This document shows positions 46,566 through 59,096 of a stretch of 64,000 nucleotides of DNA, piece after piece. Below the pieces are notes generated by a model. The model ran no database searches, was not told the DNA's origin, and saw only the letters and a list, made by a program, of their open reading frames with translations. Position numbers and translations under genes: made by a program. Every line of letters starts with the position of its first letter. Position 1 is the stretch's first letter. Source of the stretch: Linnemannia schmuckeri (taxonomy: Eukaryota > Mortierellomycota > Mortierellomycetes > Mortierellales > Mortierellaceae); NCBI GenBank assembly GCA_029449235.1, contig JANATG010000005.1:2790001-2854000 (forward strand), given 5' to 3'.

Positions 46566-49500
46566 ATGTCTGAAAAGATTGAAGGTAAACCCTCCCAATC
46601 ATACCACTATCCCTCATCTAAATTTTTCATCAAAACAACTCGCTTCAAGATGCAGAGCAAGCATGTCAAGAGTTGACATGGCACATCCATCCTCCCCTCC
46701 TGCTCTTGCCTTAATTTGCTCCCTACAGGCAACTCAATTTCCTCCCTTCATACTTCACCGTCGCCACCCCTCATCCCACTAACATATAAATTAATTAACC
46801 CCTCCCTGTTACATAACTACACCAGTAGACAGTGCCCCTATCAAGGACAAACTCGAGGTTGAAGAGGCCGAGCACCACGAGCACAAGGACGAGATCTCGC
46901 CCGAGCTCGAGGGCCTTCTCCAGACCAACCCCAAGCACGGTTTGACCGAGGCCGAGGTCGCCGAGCGCCTTGCCAGGTTTGGTCCCAACCAGCTGGCCGA
47001 GGTCAAGCGTAACCCCTTTCTCAAGTTTCTGGGCTACTTTACCGGAGCCATTGCCTACCTGATCGAAGTCGCCTGCATCATCTCTGCTGTCGTCAAAGAC
47101 TGGCTTGATTTTGGTATCATTGTCGCCCTATTGCTCCTCAACGCTTGTATTGGTTTCATCGAAGAGTCCAAGGCCGAGTCCGCTTTGGATGCCCTCCGTC
47201 AGACTTTAGCTTTGAAGACCCGCTGCTGGCGCGATGGTCACCTGGTTGAGTTGGATGTTGCTGCCCTGGTTCCTGGAGATATCATTGTGTTACGTCTTGG
47301 GGACATTGTCCCTGCCGATGGCCGTCTTCTCGGTATTGGTGCCACCGGTGAGGCTACCGAGGGTGATCTCTTGATTGACCAGTCTGCATTGACCGGAGAG
47401 TCGCTGCCCGTGGCCAAGAACAAGGGCAAGACCGTTTACTCGTCCTCGATCGTCAAGCAGGGGCAGCAGATGGCTGTCGTTACCAAGACCGGTGGTGACA
47501 CATTCATCGGTCGTGCCGCCAACCTTATCTCCATCACCACCGAGGAGGGCCACTTCCAGAAAATCATCAACCGCATCGGTAACTTCTTGATCCTCATCAC
47601 CGTCGTCCTGGTCCTCATCATTCTCATCTACCAGCTGGTCCACTTCAAAGGCACCGAGAAGGGCAAGTTCATCACCATCCTCGGAAAGGTCCTCGTCTTA
47701 ACAGTCGCCGCCATCCCCGTCGGTCTTCCTACTGTGATGTCCGTCACCATGGCTGTCGGTGCCAAGCAGCTCGCTGCCAAGAAGGTCATTGTCAAGCGTT
47801 TGACAGCCGTCGAGGAGATGGCCTCTGTCTCTGTCCTCTGCTCTGACAAGACCGGAACCTTGACCCTCAACGAGTTGACTTTTGATGAACCTTACCTGAC
47901 CAACAACTATACCTCGAACGACATTCTTTTGTACTCGTACCTCGCTGCTGAGGCTGGCGCCAACGATCCCATCGAGTTTGCTGTCCGTACCGCTGCCGAG
48001 GAGCAGCTCGAAATCCTCAAGAACCGCACCCACAGGCACGATGTCCCCGGCTACAAGGTCACCTCCTTCTTGCCCTTCAACCCTTCGACCAAGCTGACCC
48101 AGGCCACCATTACCCAGATTGAAACCGGTTCTTCCTTTAAGGTCGCCAAGGGCGCCCCCCAGGTTATTATCCGTCTTGTCGGTGGTGACGATGATGCCGT
48201 CCGTGCTGTCAACTCCCTTGCCAAGCGTGGTCTCCGTGCCCTGGGTGTCGCTCGCACTGTAGAGGGCAACATGGACCAATGGGAGTTGATTGGTATGATC
48301 TCCTTGATTGATCCTCCTCGCCCTGACTCAGCCGAGACTATCCGCCGCTGCAATGCCATGGGTGTCTCTGTTAAGATGATTACCGGTGACCAGCTTATCA
48401 TTGCCAAGGAGGTAGCCCACCGTCTCGGTATGCAGCGCGTCATGTTGGATGCTGGCCACTTGGTTGACTCTGACAAATCTGAAGACGAGGTCACCGAGCA
48501 CGTCATCCGCGCCGACGGTTTCGCCCAGGTCATCCCCGAGCACAAGTACCGTGTCGTCGAACTGCTTCAGAAGCGCGGTATCCTTGTCGGTATGACCGGT
48601 GATGGTGTCAACGATGCTCCCGCTCTCAAGAAGGCTAATGTCGGTATTGCTGTCCATGGATGCACGGATGCTGCGCGCTCTGCTGCCGATATTGTTTTAC
48701 TCGCCCCCGGTCTTTCGACTATTGTCGATGGTCTGACTACCTCCCGTGCCATCTTCCAGCGCATGCGTTCCTATGCCCTGTACCGAATTACATCGACTGT
48801 CCACTTTTTGATGTTCTTCTTTGTCGTCGTCATGGCCTATGACTGGTCTCTTCCCGCCCACTTGCTCATTCTCATTTGCATCCTGAACGATCTCGCCACC
48901 CTTGTCATCTCTGTCGACAACGCCCAGGTGTGCTTTCTTTCATTGCTTCTTTCTTGATTTTCTTCCTTCATTGATTTCTTTGCTTCTTTCTCACGGCTAC
49001 TTTATTAATTACCATGGCTCAGTGAATACTATGTCTTATACTAATGACCCTCCTTGTTTTCTCATTCCAATGACTCACTAGATCTCGACCCACCCGGACA
49101 AGTGGAGAATTGGCCAGTTGATTACAATGTCGATTGTATTGGGCCTCTGCCTGACTGCATTGTCTTTTGCCCATTTTTACGTCTTCTGGAAGCATTTCGG
49201 TTACCAACCTATCAATGGTGAAGACATCCCAGATTCTGAGCGCCGCCTCGAGTCGATCATGTACCTTCACATCTCATCTGCACCCCACTTTGTGATCTTC
49301 TCGACTCGCCTGACTGGCTACTTCTGGGAGAACTTGCCGTCACCCTTGTTCGCTATCGTGATTATCGGCACTCAGATCATTGCGCTGTTGATGGTTATTT
49401 TTGGTGGTCTGACTCCCAAGGTCCCCGCTGGAGAGGCCATTGTTGTGCTGTGTATCTCGTTCGTCTACTTTGTTGTGCTGGACCAGGTGAAGGTGTGGTT

Positions 49501-49747
49501 GTTCAAGAAATGGAGCTTTGAGATGACAGCTACCTTTGTGCCAACGAGCGGTCGTCGTCAAAAGTTGGCTGCCAGGAAGGCTGCCAAGATTCAGCAGGAT
49601 CGCGTCTGGGAGAGCATTAATGCCGTGAGGAAGATTGCCGTTATGACGGCTGTTGTCTCGAGCTTCCAGGAGAAGCAGCAGCACCATGAGCAGCATCAAC
49701 AGCACCATGTTGTTGCTGGCCCCTCGTCCACTGTCGAGGTCCAGTAA
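46566..49747 (+). CDS. PMA1: Plasma-membrane H+-ATPase (P3A type), 3 exons
   Basis: The pump exports protons using ATP and energises nutrient uptake at the plasma membrane. Exons 46,566-46,584 (six codons plus one base), 46,829-48,927 and 49,082-49,747 give 927 residues, close to yeast Pma1 (918). Motifs are LTGES at about 194-198, the PVGLPTVMSVTMAVG helix, CSDKTGT with phospho-aspartate D346 and KGAPQVI for nucleotide binding. TGDGVNDAPALKKANVGIAV begins near 596. Hydrophobic pairs flank the cytoplasmic loops, and at least four more membrane helices follow (LITMSIVLGLCLTALSFAHF in exon 3). The C-terminus is a charged, His/Gln-rich tail that may be autoinhibitory. DKTGTLTLNELTFDEPY resembles plant/protist P3A pumps as much as ascomycete Pma1. 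Codon bias is very strong, as expected for an abundant protein. Confidence 0.95.
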
Positions 49748-50629
49748 ACTTATATACACAATAATTAACGTCTACTTTTATACACAATTAAAAAGAATCC
49801 ATTTTGCCACCAAAAAAAAAAAAAAAAAAAAGAGAAAAAGAAGCTCGCGATTGTGTCAGGTGATCAAAATGCGATATACCCTGGACCAATCATGAGGGAT
49901 GCTTTTGAGACAGGGGAGGAGCAGCCTTACTTGTGATGGTTGATTCAGAAAGATGTGGAGTTGATACCAAGATAAAAGTCCGTTTTTTGATGATTGTACC
50001 AATGGGGAGCCGTCCCTGAGGACAGGCCACATAAGCCACCAATCTGTTCTGAGTGTCTGTTCTGTTCTGTGTCTCTCACTCGCTCTCGCTTCCCTTTTTT
50101 TTTCTCTCTCTCTCTCCCCCGCCCCTCCCCGTCTCTCTCTCTCTCTTTTGACTGTTGGTGTCCTTTCTCTGTCCCTTTCTTTTTTCTCTCTCTCTCTCTT
50201 GGCCCTTCCACAGTCCATCTGTAAAACCATCTCCACTCTCTCCATTCTTCATCGCCGCTGCATACTCTTACTTCATCTTCCTTTCGTCTTCTCTCCCCTT
50301 CCCTTCTCTTCTCTTTCCTCCTCTCCTCTCCTTTTTCTCCTACACACGACCTTTATACACCCAGACACAAACACATCGTTCCTCTATCCAACAGTACTTA
50401 CCTCTACTCTCTCCCCCTCGCTCTCTCTGTCCGTTACACCTTACCTTCACCTTCACCTTCACCTTCACACTGGCTCTTTGACTTGACCTTGTCCTAGCTT
50501 CTCGTCTCTCTCTCTCTCTGCCGAGGTATTTTAACATCTTTTCAGAAAGAAGCAAAAACACACACACACACGTACATATACTCATCAACTCCTTATATAT
50601 ATACTAGAACAAGAAAAACCTTGGCGCAG
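49748..50629. other. Spacer with CT-rich leader and CTTCAC repeat
   Basis: The first part is the H+-ATPase 3' region with an A-run near 49,812-49,830. About 50,050-50,520 is pyrimidine-rich and includes four CTTCAC units at 50,445-50,468, then a short CA repeat (about 50,560). No gene is seen. Confidence 0.5.
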
Positions 50630-53600
50630 ATGGACTCGCCGCCAGTGCCCAAGAGCACGTTGTCTCCAACCGATGAGATCCCCAACGACAACAACAGCAA
50701 TCCTACTACCACTACGACAACAACGACACTGCCGTTATCGGACAAGGACGACGACAACAGTAACGGCGACGACAGTGTGTTTAAGGAACACACGCCTACC
50801 ACACCCGCCGCCAATGGAGCAACAACACCCCCTTCGTCTACCAGAGCGCGATCAACCGCGTCGCGATTCAAGATGCAAAGCCGACCCGCTCAGCTGATCA
50901 GGAACCTTCACGCCAACTACTTCAATCCTCCTTCCTCCTCCACAGAGTGCCCTTCGTTTTCCTCTCCCGAAGCTACTACCGTCGGCAAGGTCATCCAGTC
51001 CATCCGCCACAACCTCTTTGCCTTTGGCGCCATCGTCTCTGTTGCAGGATGCGCCATCTTGATTGGACACGGGCGGGCAGGAAACTATCTCCATGGAATT
51101 GGTCACCCGGGATTGCTGGCTCAGGCAGCTTATCAAGGCTTATTCGCAGTCGCCTGCTCTTGGCAATGGCTCAGGCCAATATGGTCGTCATCATCATCAC
51201 CATCCTCGTCGTCGTCGTCAACAAGGAGTACAAGCCATTTATCTGGAACCAGGAGCGACGACCCTAGCTCGTTCCTCGACACCAAACCAGCAGAGCCCAC
51301 TATCAATGCTTCAGAACCATCGAACACCAACATCAGTACCAGTGCCACTCTTGAACAGTCTTCTACCTCGAATCAAACAGCAACAGCAACTCCAGCAAAA
51401 GCAACAACTACAACAACCTCGCTTCACAATACCACCTCAGCATCCTTTATCTCGACATCATCCCGCTCTTCGCTTCCATACTGGATTTTGGGCTACGGCC
51501 TTTTGGGTCTCGTGGGTTTCGCTCCTGCATTGACAGCTCACGGATGGCGCTCGCTTGTGTGGACCCCAGTCGTCATCCTCTCAACTTTCGTGCCCCTCTT
51601 TCTTGCGCCTGTTCTCCTTGGCCTCGACAGGATCTCAGCAGCGCTCTCAGAAGACACGGACCGACATAATGCAGAGCTAGATGAGCTTCAGGAACGCCAC
51701 GAGATCTTGATGGAGGCATACCGGGACGAGAACCTGCTCAAAAAGAACATCTTGCTCGAGACAGTCGGCAAGGAGGTCCAGGATGCTGCCACTCTTGCGA
51801 TCGAGACTCTGCGCCAGATGACCCCCACAAGTCTCTTCCCACCCAGCGTCTCCCGAGAACAACTCAGTCCGTGTACACTTCCCATCCCGATCACGAGTGT
51901 CCTTGGCCTGTTTACCACCATGAGGCACCTGCAGTACATCTCGAGGAATATGCAGCGCCTCTCTCGGGTCATGTTTACAGAGTACGTCCAGGGTATCGTT
52001 GAAAAGACTTCGCCTCATTACCACCGAGGCGAAAACGGCTTTGATGTAGGCGAATTCGTGCAGAGCCTTGGAGATCTCGTGTCGGCAGACGCCTCGTTAA
52101 AGGGTGTCGAATTTGTTATTTACCATTCGGAATACGGCTTGAGCCATGTGCCCATCAAAGGAAGCGAAGAAAGCTGGAGGCATGCCCTCATCAACGTAAG
52201 TTCCCTTTATTTTCAACGCTAAACATGCCACTAGCCTAATTCCTTTCTGTCTACTTTATGATGCTAACTTCTTCATATATTTTCCATTATATTGATAGCT
52301 CATCAAAAGCATCATTGACTCTGCAAAGTCTGGTTCGACGGTTGAACTGTGTTTGGTCCTCTTTGCACTCCCACAACCCGAGGTTGAGAAGAACAAGGTT
52401 ATGGTCACGTTCGAGATCACCTATTACCCTAATCCCACCTCGACTTCGAACGAGGACGATCTGGCCCAGCTGAACGCTCTCCTGGCGTCCAAGCTGGTCA
52501 AGGCCATGGGTGGAGCTCTTGAGATTCAACAGTTGGAGGACTTTACTAAAAAGTTCATTGTCTCCGTCGAGGTCGAGATGAACCAGAGTGCGTTATTACA
52601 AGACGAGAGATCCACCACTACTAGTAGCACCCCCAAGACTGACCAGGATTCACCATCGTCTGTCCACCCCCTGGATCCAGCTACCAAACCAGACGAACCA
52701 CTACAGCCAATTCCTATTCAAGGTCACCTTCAGCGATTGGAAAACATGCAAACAAAGTACCCGGTGCACGAATCACAGCAGTTTTTCCAACAGCATCTCA
52801 AAACGCCTCTCGTGTCGCCCTCTCCTCCTCCTTCGTCGCCACCCTCAAAGCGTGGAGCAGGAAGTCCAAAAGCCTCGACCGAACCCACAGTTCTGGAGCT
52901 GCTTCGATTCAGTCGCAAGCTTGGAGGCGTCAAGGTTGTGTTGATGGCCAGAGAGCACTCTGCCTTTGGTGTTCGACTCCTTGGCTACTTGAAGACGTGG
53001 GGAATCCACGTCACCACAAAGACGATCCGCGATGCCGATGGCGCTGAAGGAGAAGGCGAGAACGGATATGGGTTTACAACAGAGGATCCGCAGACACCGA
53101 CTGGTACTACCAAGCGTACCAACTCCTCGTCATCTCTCAGCGGCAAATCTTCGGACTCTTCAGGAAAAACCGACGCTATATCAGCATCAAAGTCGGTCGG
53201 TAACCCAGCCTTCATTATGATTGACGACGACGTCAGAGTTCTTGGGCAGCAGATCCTCAAGTTGCAGTCCACTCCTCCATCCCCTGGTCCAGGATCCACA
53301 ACACCCAAGGGACGGCCTACGCACCGAAGACATAAATCCATCACCTCGATTCAGCACACAAGCATTATCTATTTCACCAGCCTGCCGACCTTCAAACAGG
53401 CCAGGGACACCATCATGCTTATCCTTGGTACCCAGATGCCTGGAATGCACTATAGTATCGCCAACACCTTGGCCGGTCATCCGCCAAGCCAAGGACCCTT
53501 GCCCTATATCTTGGTCCTTCCCAAACCCGCAGGACCCCGACGTGTCTTGACCGCCATTCACACCGCCATCAATGTGCCTGTTCTGGACCAGACGTACAGC

Positions 53601-55972
53601 CCCATTGCGACCGCACCAACCTCCCCAGCACCAATGGTTCGGCACTTCAGCGCAGAGATCAACCCTTTCGACCGAGATCGAATTGTCTATGACCCTATCT
53701 CACATCAAGCCTATGCACAGACTACCCCACATTCGACCCAGAGTTCTCCAGGAAGCATGAGTCCCAATCATTCATCGGGTTCGGATCAACGATACCGACG
53801 GGAGACACGACAGTATACCGAGCCTGGAGGAAGTGGCGGCATGATGACCTATTCATCCGAGACTCAATCTTTCGGAGGAATAGTGTCTCCAGAGACACCG
53901 GGTGGATCTCGCTTCCTGGGCTCTCCCAACGGCATGCCGGTTCCTGCCTCGGGCAACCAACTCCAAGGAATTTTGTTTGACCCTACCGCCTCGCGATCTC
54001 AAGGAACCTTGTCACCATCGCCTGGAGGACCTGGCCAGAGGAGGATTTCCAATGGAAGCGGTCGTTACTCCAGCCATGGGTCTGAGGGCAGTACCTACGT
54101 GATCCCACCCGCTGCTGGAATTGTTCAACACCAGCCCTTCTCAGCAATGCATGCACAGCGTACTGCCGATGCATTCACTGCAAAGGTTCAAACACCTTCT
54201 CCAGACCCAGCACCGACCACGACCTCCCAACCGACCGTTCCCCCAGCAGGTTATATCCGCTTCAGCAATGGTCAGGTGATGCGACCAGGCGGTGCTCGCT
54301 CCCCATTGGCCACCCCTCCCACGATCATTCAGTCGCCTGGCATTTTATTCTCGCCACCCACGACCCGGCACTCTGGCATGTCATCGCCTTCGCCGCAGCG
54401 ATCTACTGAACCGTTAACGCCTCGCGGTGAGAACGGAGGTACTCACCGTATTATCGGCGCAGACAGCCCCAAGGGATCCCACCCCATTTTGCCCGGCTTA
54501 CCTTCACCCTTGGCAGTCTCTGCAGCAGGAACGATTCTGCGGAACAGTCCAGGAGGAGCTACCTCCAGTTCTTCTGTTTCCAGTCATGGAGCATCACCCC
54601 TTCCCCCCACCCCCGAAACTGCCGCCAACAGGAGTCGAAGCGGTGCCACCCCCGCCAAGAAGACCAAGGACACCAATGCCAAGGCCACGACTTCTTTGGT
54701 CAAGAGTGGAGTCGTCGAGCGTGTCAGCCCCCTCGTGAACGTGCTCATCGTCGAAGGTACGCCACAGCAGATTCTATGGATCAATCAAACCGCTCTACCT
54801 CACATACTGTCCAATTATGCTAACAATTTCGTTTCCCTTTGTCGGTTTCTTGTCGTAAATAGATAACATGATTAACCAGACGATTTTGATCAAGTTTATG
54901 CAACGCCGAAAGATTAAGTTTGATGTCGCTTGTAACGGTAGAGAGGCCGTTGACAAGTGGCGTGTCGGTGGATTCCATTTGGTCCTGGTAAAAGCCCACT
55001 TTCCTCCATTTTGATTTTCTTTTTTTTTGTGCATATTCTGGCACGCTTCACATTACACACAAACATGCTTACAAATCCATCTTTGTTATGTCGTAATAGA
55101 TGGATATTCAAATGCCGGTCATGGACGGAATTGAGGCGACACGGGAGATTCGCCAGTTGGAAAAGGCGCAGAGGATTGGCGTGTTTCCGACCGACAAGCC
55201 CAACTCGATTGGAAACACCATGAGTCTTATGGCAGCCTCGGCCTCGGCGTCTTCTTCAGCAACCTCTCCCCAGGGAGGAACTACTCCATCATCACCCTTC
55301 CGATCGCCTGTCATTATCGTGGCTTTGACAGCTTCTGCCGAGAGTGAGGAATCGAGGAATACAGCATTGCTGGCGGGTTGTAACGACTATATCACCAAAC
55401 CAATTGATCTGCCATGGTTGGAGCGCAAGATTGTAGAGTGGGGTTGTATGCAGGCGCTGATTGATGTTGATGCCTGGAAGGAATGGAAGCGGGATCTGGA
55501 CGGCACAAGCCCTGGAAGTCCCAGCGCCGGTCCCTCCGTGGGTGGAACTGCTGGAGCTTCGGCTGCATTGAAACAGTCGTTGGCGAGTGCAGGAAAGTTG
55601 ACGCAAGCTTCGCTCAGGAGACCGTCGAGCACTCGCTGGACCAAGGGCAACAAGGCCGCCGCCGCCGCTGCTGCCGCCGCTGTAGCTGCGAAGAACGCAG
55701 TGGCAGATGCAGATGCGGCCGCTGGATCTGGACCTGACAATGGCTCACCAGCACTCTCGCCCGTCAAGACGAAGATAACACCAAAGGCAGCTGTGTCAAC
55801 GGCAGCAGCAACATTTTTAACGAAGACGACGTCAGCTGCGGACGACGCAGTTGTTCCAATCTCGAAACCGTCGTCTGGGATTTCTTTGTCGACGGCAAAC
55901 GAGACGACTAGCACGGTTCAGAGTGATTCCACAATTCTTGTTCCTGACGAAGATTCGCCCCTTGCTGTCTAA
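50630..55972 (+). CDS. SSK1: SSK1/Mcs4-type response regulator with membrane and histidine-kinase-like N-terminal region, 4 exons
   Basis: Ssk1-type regulators pass phosphorelay signals to the MAPKKK of the HOG/stress pathway. Exons 50,630-52,195; 52,299-54,756; 54,863-54,987; 55,100-55,972 give 1,673 residues. The receiver starts near 1,336 (VLIVEDNMINQTILIKFMQR). Phospho-aspartate D1385 is in LVLMDIQMPVMDG, threonine near 1,460 in VALTASA and lysine K1483 in DYITKPID. A roughly 40-residue insert precedes VIIVALTAS. Upstream are hydrophobic segments near 129-147, 163-182 and 283-335. A charged helix (about 335-400) reads like a kinase dimerisation helix, with KNILLETVGKEVQDA where SHE would sit. 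ALINLIKSIIDSAKSG near 519 resembles a kinase N-box without a clear ATP lid. Residues about 590-1,335 are mainly Ser/Pro disorder. SSK1 identity rests on the receiver. Confidence 0.85.
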
Positions 55973-56193
55973 CTGACAGCAAGGCAACGGGCGACTGTAC
56001 ATTATTACCTTTTTTTTTTTTTGTTTTGTTCATGTATCTGAATAATAATAAAAAAAATAAGCACCAGCTTGACACCGCGTTGGCCATCAAGAAAGAAATG
56101 CAAAAAGAAATGATGCTTGCTGGAGTGTTGTTTGCATGTACATGTAATGTGTGTATGCTTTATCCGTGTAAAGAAGACAAGAAGACTATGATT

Positions 56194-56667
56194 TTATTTT
56201 TGGGTGTTAGTGACGAGGTCAACAATATCTTGGAGGGTCTGGACTTTATCCGCCTGGTCGACGGGGATATCAATGTCACCACCGAGTTTTTGCTCGATAT
56301 GGTCCAAGAGCTGATAAGTCTTGAAGATGTCCATTCCGAGGTCTTTCTTGAGGTGGGCGGCGGGGGTGATTCTGGCCTTGAGCTCGTCGAGGACTTGTTG
56401 GGTGGGTGCGGGTGTGTAGTCTGGAGGGGGTTGAAGGAGCTGTTCAGTGGACTTGAGAACTAGGTCTTGGATCTTGGAGGGAGAATGGGATGAGGAAGAG
56501 GAGGAGGAGGTATATTGACGATAGTTGGATGAAGAAGGGGTAAGGGAGAGCAGCAAGGAGGTGGCCGGGCGGTAAGGGGCTGCTGCTGCTCCTGTAATAG
56601 GAGGTGTGACAGGAGTAAGAAGAGCACGGGTGAGGGTGGGTGTGCGGGTGATGAGTTGTCTGAGCAT
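56194..56667 (-). CDS. Mitochondrial acyl-carrier-protein-like protein lacking the phosphopantetheine serine
   Basis: An intronless 157-residue frame. Residues 1-60 lack acidic residues and are rich in Arg, Thr, Ser and Leu, a typical mitochondrial presequence; YRQYTSS is a plausible processing region. The rest resembles ACP: a first helix, then AHLKKDLGMDIFKTYQLLDH, IEQKLGGDIDIP and ADKVQTLQDIVDLV. In functional ACPs the central motif is DSL, with serine carrying 4'-phosphopantetheine. Here it reads DIF, so the attachment serine is absent. It therefore probably cannot carry acyl chains and may be a structural relative, for example in respiratory or LYR-protein complexes; that is inference. 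The TAA stop overlaps an AATAAA hexamer. Confidence 0.75.
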   Translation of the reverse strand: MLRQLITRTPTLTRALLTPVTPPITGAAAAPYRPATSLLLSLTPSSSNYRQYTSSSSSSSHSPSKIQDLVLKSTEQLLQPPPDYTPAPTQQVLDELKARITPAAHLKKDLGMDIFKTYQLLDHIEQKLGGDIDIPVDQADKVQTLQDIVDLVTNTQK

Positions 56668-57203
56668 TGTTGTGGAAGGTGCTTGGCTGGTTGACTATGA
56701 GTTGTATGAGGGGTGATGATGATGCCAACGAATGGCGAAAGCGATGAATGTGAAAGGAGAGAGAGAAAGAGACAGAGAAGTAAAGAATGGAGTGTGGGAA
56801 GAAGAGAAGTAAATTGCTGATCAGATCATGTCCACAAGCCCAGGGAGTGACTGGCCATGCAGTTTGATGAGAGACAGGAACAGACCGTGCCCCTTGGATT
56901 CAAATCACTCAGCTCCATCAATCCTCGGCTCTTCTTTGCTTTTTCCTGCCTTTGCCATTTTCCTTTTCCTTTTCCTTTCCTCTTCCTTTCCCTTTTTCTT
57001 TCACCTCCTCTTTTTGTTTCTTTTCTTTTATCTTTCTTGCTGTCAACGACAGCCTCGCAACAAACCTCTTTCAATAGACCAGTGCCCTTTGACCGCAGGA
57101 CAGGACCACTATCGCCATACCATCTAATAGTCAACCACTGCTGAACGATACATTTAACACCATCAATATACTACAAAAGAACAACAGTAACCACAATCAA
57201 GAG
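56668..57203. other. Divergent spacer between ACP-like and glycosyltransferase-like genes
   Basis: About 536 bases separate the two divergent starts. The part near 56,710-56,810 is GA-rich on the plus strand, as expected for a minus-strand leader. A CT-rich stretch near 56,930-57,040 faces the plus gene. The region thus looks like a bidirectional promoter. Confidence 0.5.
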
Positions 57204-59016
57204 ATGGCGACAAGCACACGCAGGACAGTACGAGTGGCGGGCATCGTCCTGTCAACAATCTCCTTTCTCCTGCTCCTCAACACCCTCTTCAGGCACTCTT
57301 CCAGCAACCCTCACCCCACAAAACTCAGGTCAGTGAAGGGTTGGCATTATTGTCTCCACAAATTCAGAAAACAAGGTTTTCACACTAACGCATACCATGT
57401 CATCTGTTGTTACGCTCGCCGAAAAACAAATTCGCGAACAGAGTTGAAGAACCAGTGGTTGTGATCTTGGTTCACCCTTCACCGACACTCAACCGTGCCG
57501 CGAATTTCGAACTGAAACGAGCGATAGCGAGGACATGGGCCAAGGATGTCGAGGACTTTGGGGCAAGTGTCTTCTTTGTAGGAGAACACGATGGAGAGAC
57601 AGTGATGCGGAGACCAAGCGAGTTCCAGGGCCGTGCACAGTCCCTCTCGATGCGGTTTATGGACCCAGCTGACGATGCTGAAGAAGGAAATCCTGGAGGA
57701 GGCGGTAATGGGGGTAAAGTTGGAAATTCTGTTGGTGATGATGGTGGTGTCGGAGGATCTGACGGTGCTGGAGAGGACTACTTCAAGCAAGAGCCCATGC
57801 GCAAGATGCTGATCCCTTCTATTCTTGAGAACGGGCAGGCCGACAGCGCATCCGGCTTGCTCAAGGTAATTGGACTTGCCTGCCTTATAAACGCCTCTTC
57901 TAAAGTCCCCCTTGAGTCCAAGCAGATTGTGTGGTTGTAACCTGTCTGACTTCGCTACTATCCCTTGCCCTTGATTAGGCCTACCACTTTTTATACAACA
58001 ACACAAACTGGTATGCAGGACCCATGTTACACACCTACCCCTTCATCCTAACCACCGACACCACACACTATATCCATGTCGAAAACCTCGTCACCACCCT
58101 ACTGTCTTCTCGCCCTCGCCGTCTCCTGACCATGAAAGACGACCACTTCTTCACCGGATCTTTCTCCGAAGCCTCAGAATGCAGTGCCGAGGACATTGGT
58201 GACAAAGTACCCCCTGTCGTGGGCGACTATCAAAGCTCTACTGCCGATAAGAAGAAAACAGCTTCGTTGCAGCATACACACTGGACCTTGTCTGGGACCC
58301 ATTTGGTGTCGAGACAGTTGGTCGCACTGATTGGGCCACACTTGCACCAATGCGTCTTCAGCACTGGGTCTACCTCATCGTCGCCAGTCAACGGGGACTC
58401 TTCAGAGGATGGTGAAGCCTTCCAGGAGTGTATCCAACAATGGGCTTCTCACCCGCTCTTCTGGAAGAACGGGTACTGTGGTCGCCTTGCCGCCTTCCGT
58501 TACGACGCCTCTGCCCTCATTTCTCCTCGGTCTTCTTCCTCCTACCCTCTTCCAATCTCCATGCCACCATCACAAGGCTCGAGCCCATCTTCGTCTTCGA
58601 GATCTACCTATGAAACGTTCAAACGAAGAGACCGAAGAGGACTCCTCCCACCGTCGCCTTTGCCTGAAGATTTTGAGTCATTTTATCGGATGAAGCAACG
58701 TGAACGCGCTCAAGTCCAGGCTAGGAGGTTGGGATCATACGACGAGGACGAGCACGACAGTATGGATAGAGACGACGGGGACGACGATTCTGCAATTGAT
58801 ATTGGCAGTGATGACCAAAATAACCTGTCTTCTCACCAGAGAAACGGGAACACTGTCGTCCGTGCAGCAACAATGACGGAGAGCACGGCTGGATCAACAA
58901 CACACTGGATCGTCGGATCGGGATTGACGCAGCCAGATGACTTTACATTCCTTTATCAGACCCTTGTCGATCGCGAAGCTGACGACCACCCAGACAATAA
59001 CGAAGACGATGAATAA
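57204..59016 (+). CDS. GT31-like type II membrane glycosyltransferase, 3 exons
   Basis: Exons 57,204-57,328, 57,442-57,865 and 57,979-59,016 give 528 residues. A signal-anchor helix lies at about 11-29 (VAGIVLSTISFLLLLNTLF), giving a type II Golgi topology. ELKRAIARTWAKD near 60-75 matches the RRxAIRxTW motif of beta-1,3-galactosyltransferase-like family 31. After a Gly-rich insert, KAYHFLYNNTNWYA and LTTDTTHYIHVENLV correspond to the region holding the metal-binding DxD in the family. Here it reads TDTTHY, so metal binding may be altered. RLLTMKDDHFFTGSF follows. The C-terminal half has several Ser-rich and acidic low-complexity stretches. The assignment is by motif order only; activity and substrate are unknown. 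The exon 1/2 join is the least certain. The stop codon overlaps AATAAA (59,012-59,017). Confidence 0.6.
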
Positions 59017-59096
59017 ATAACATCCATTAGAGGGGCAGATAAGTGAAGGTACGGAGTTCATGGTATTACAGTTCTTTCTATTGACTACATTCAAGT

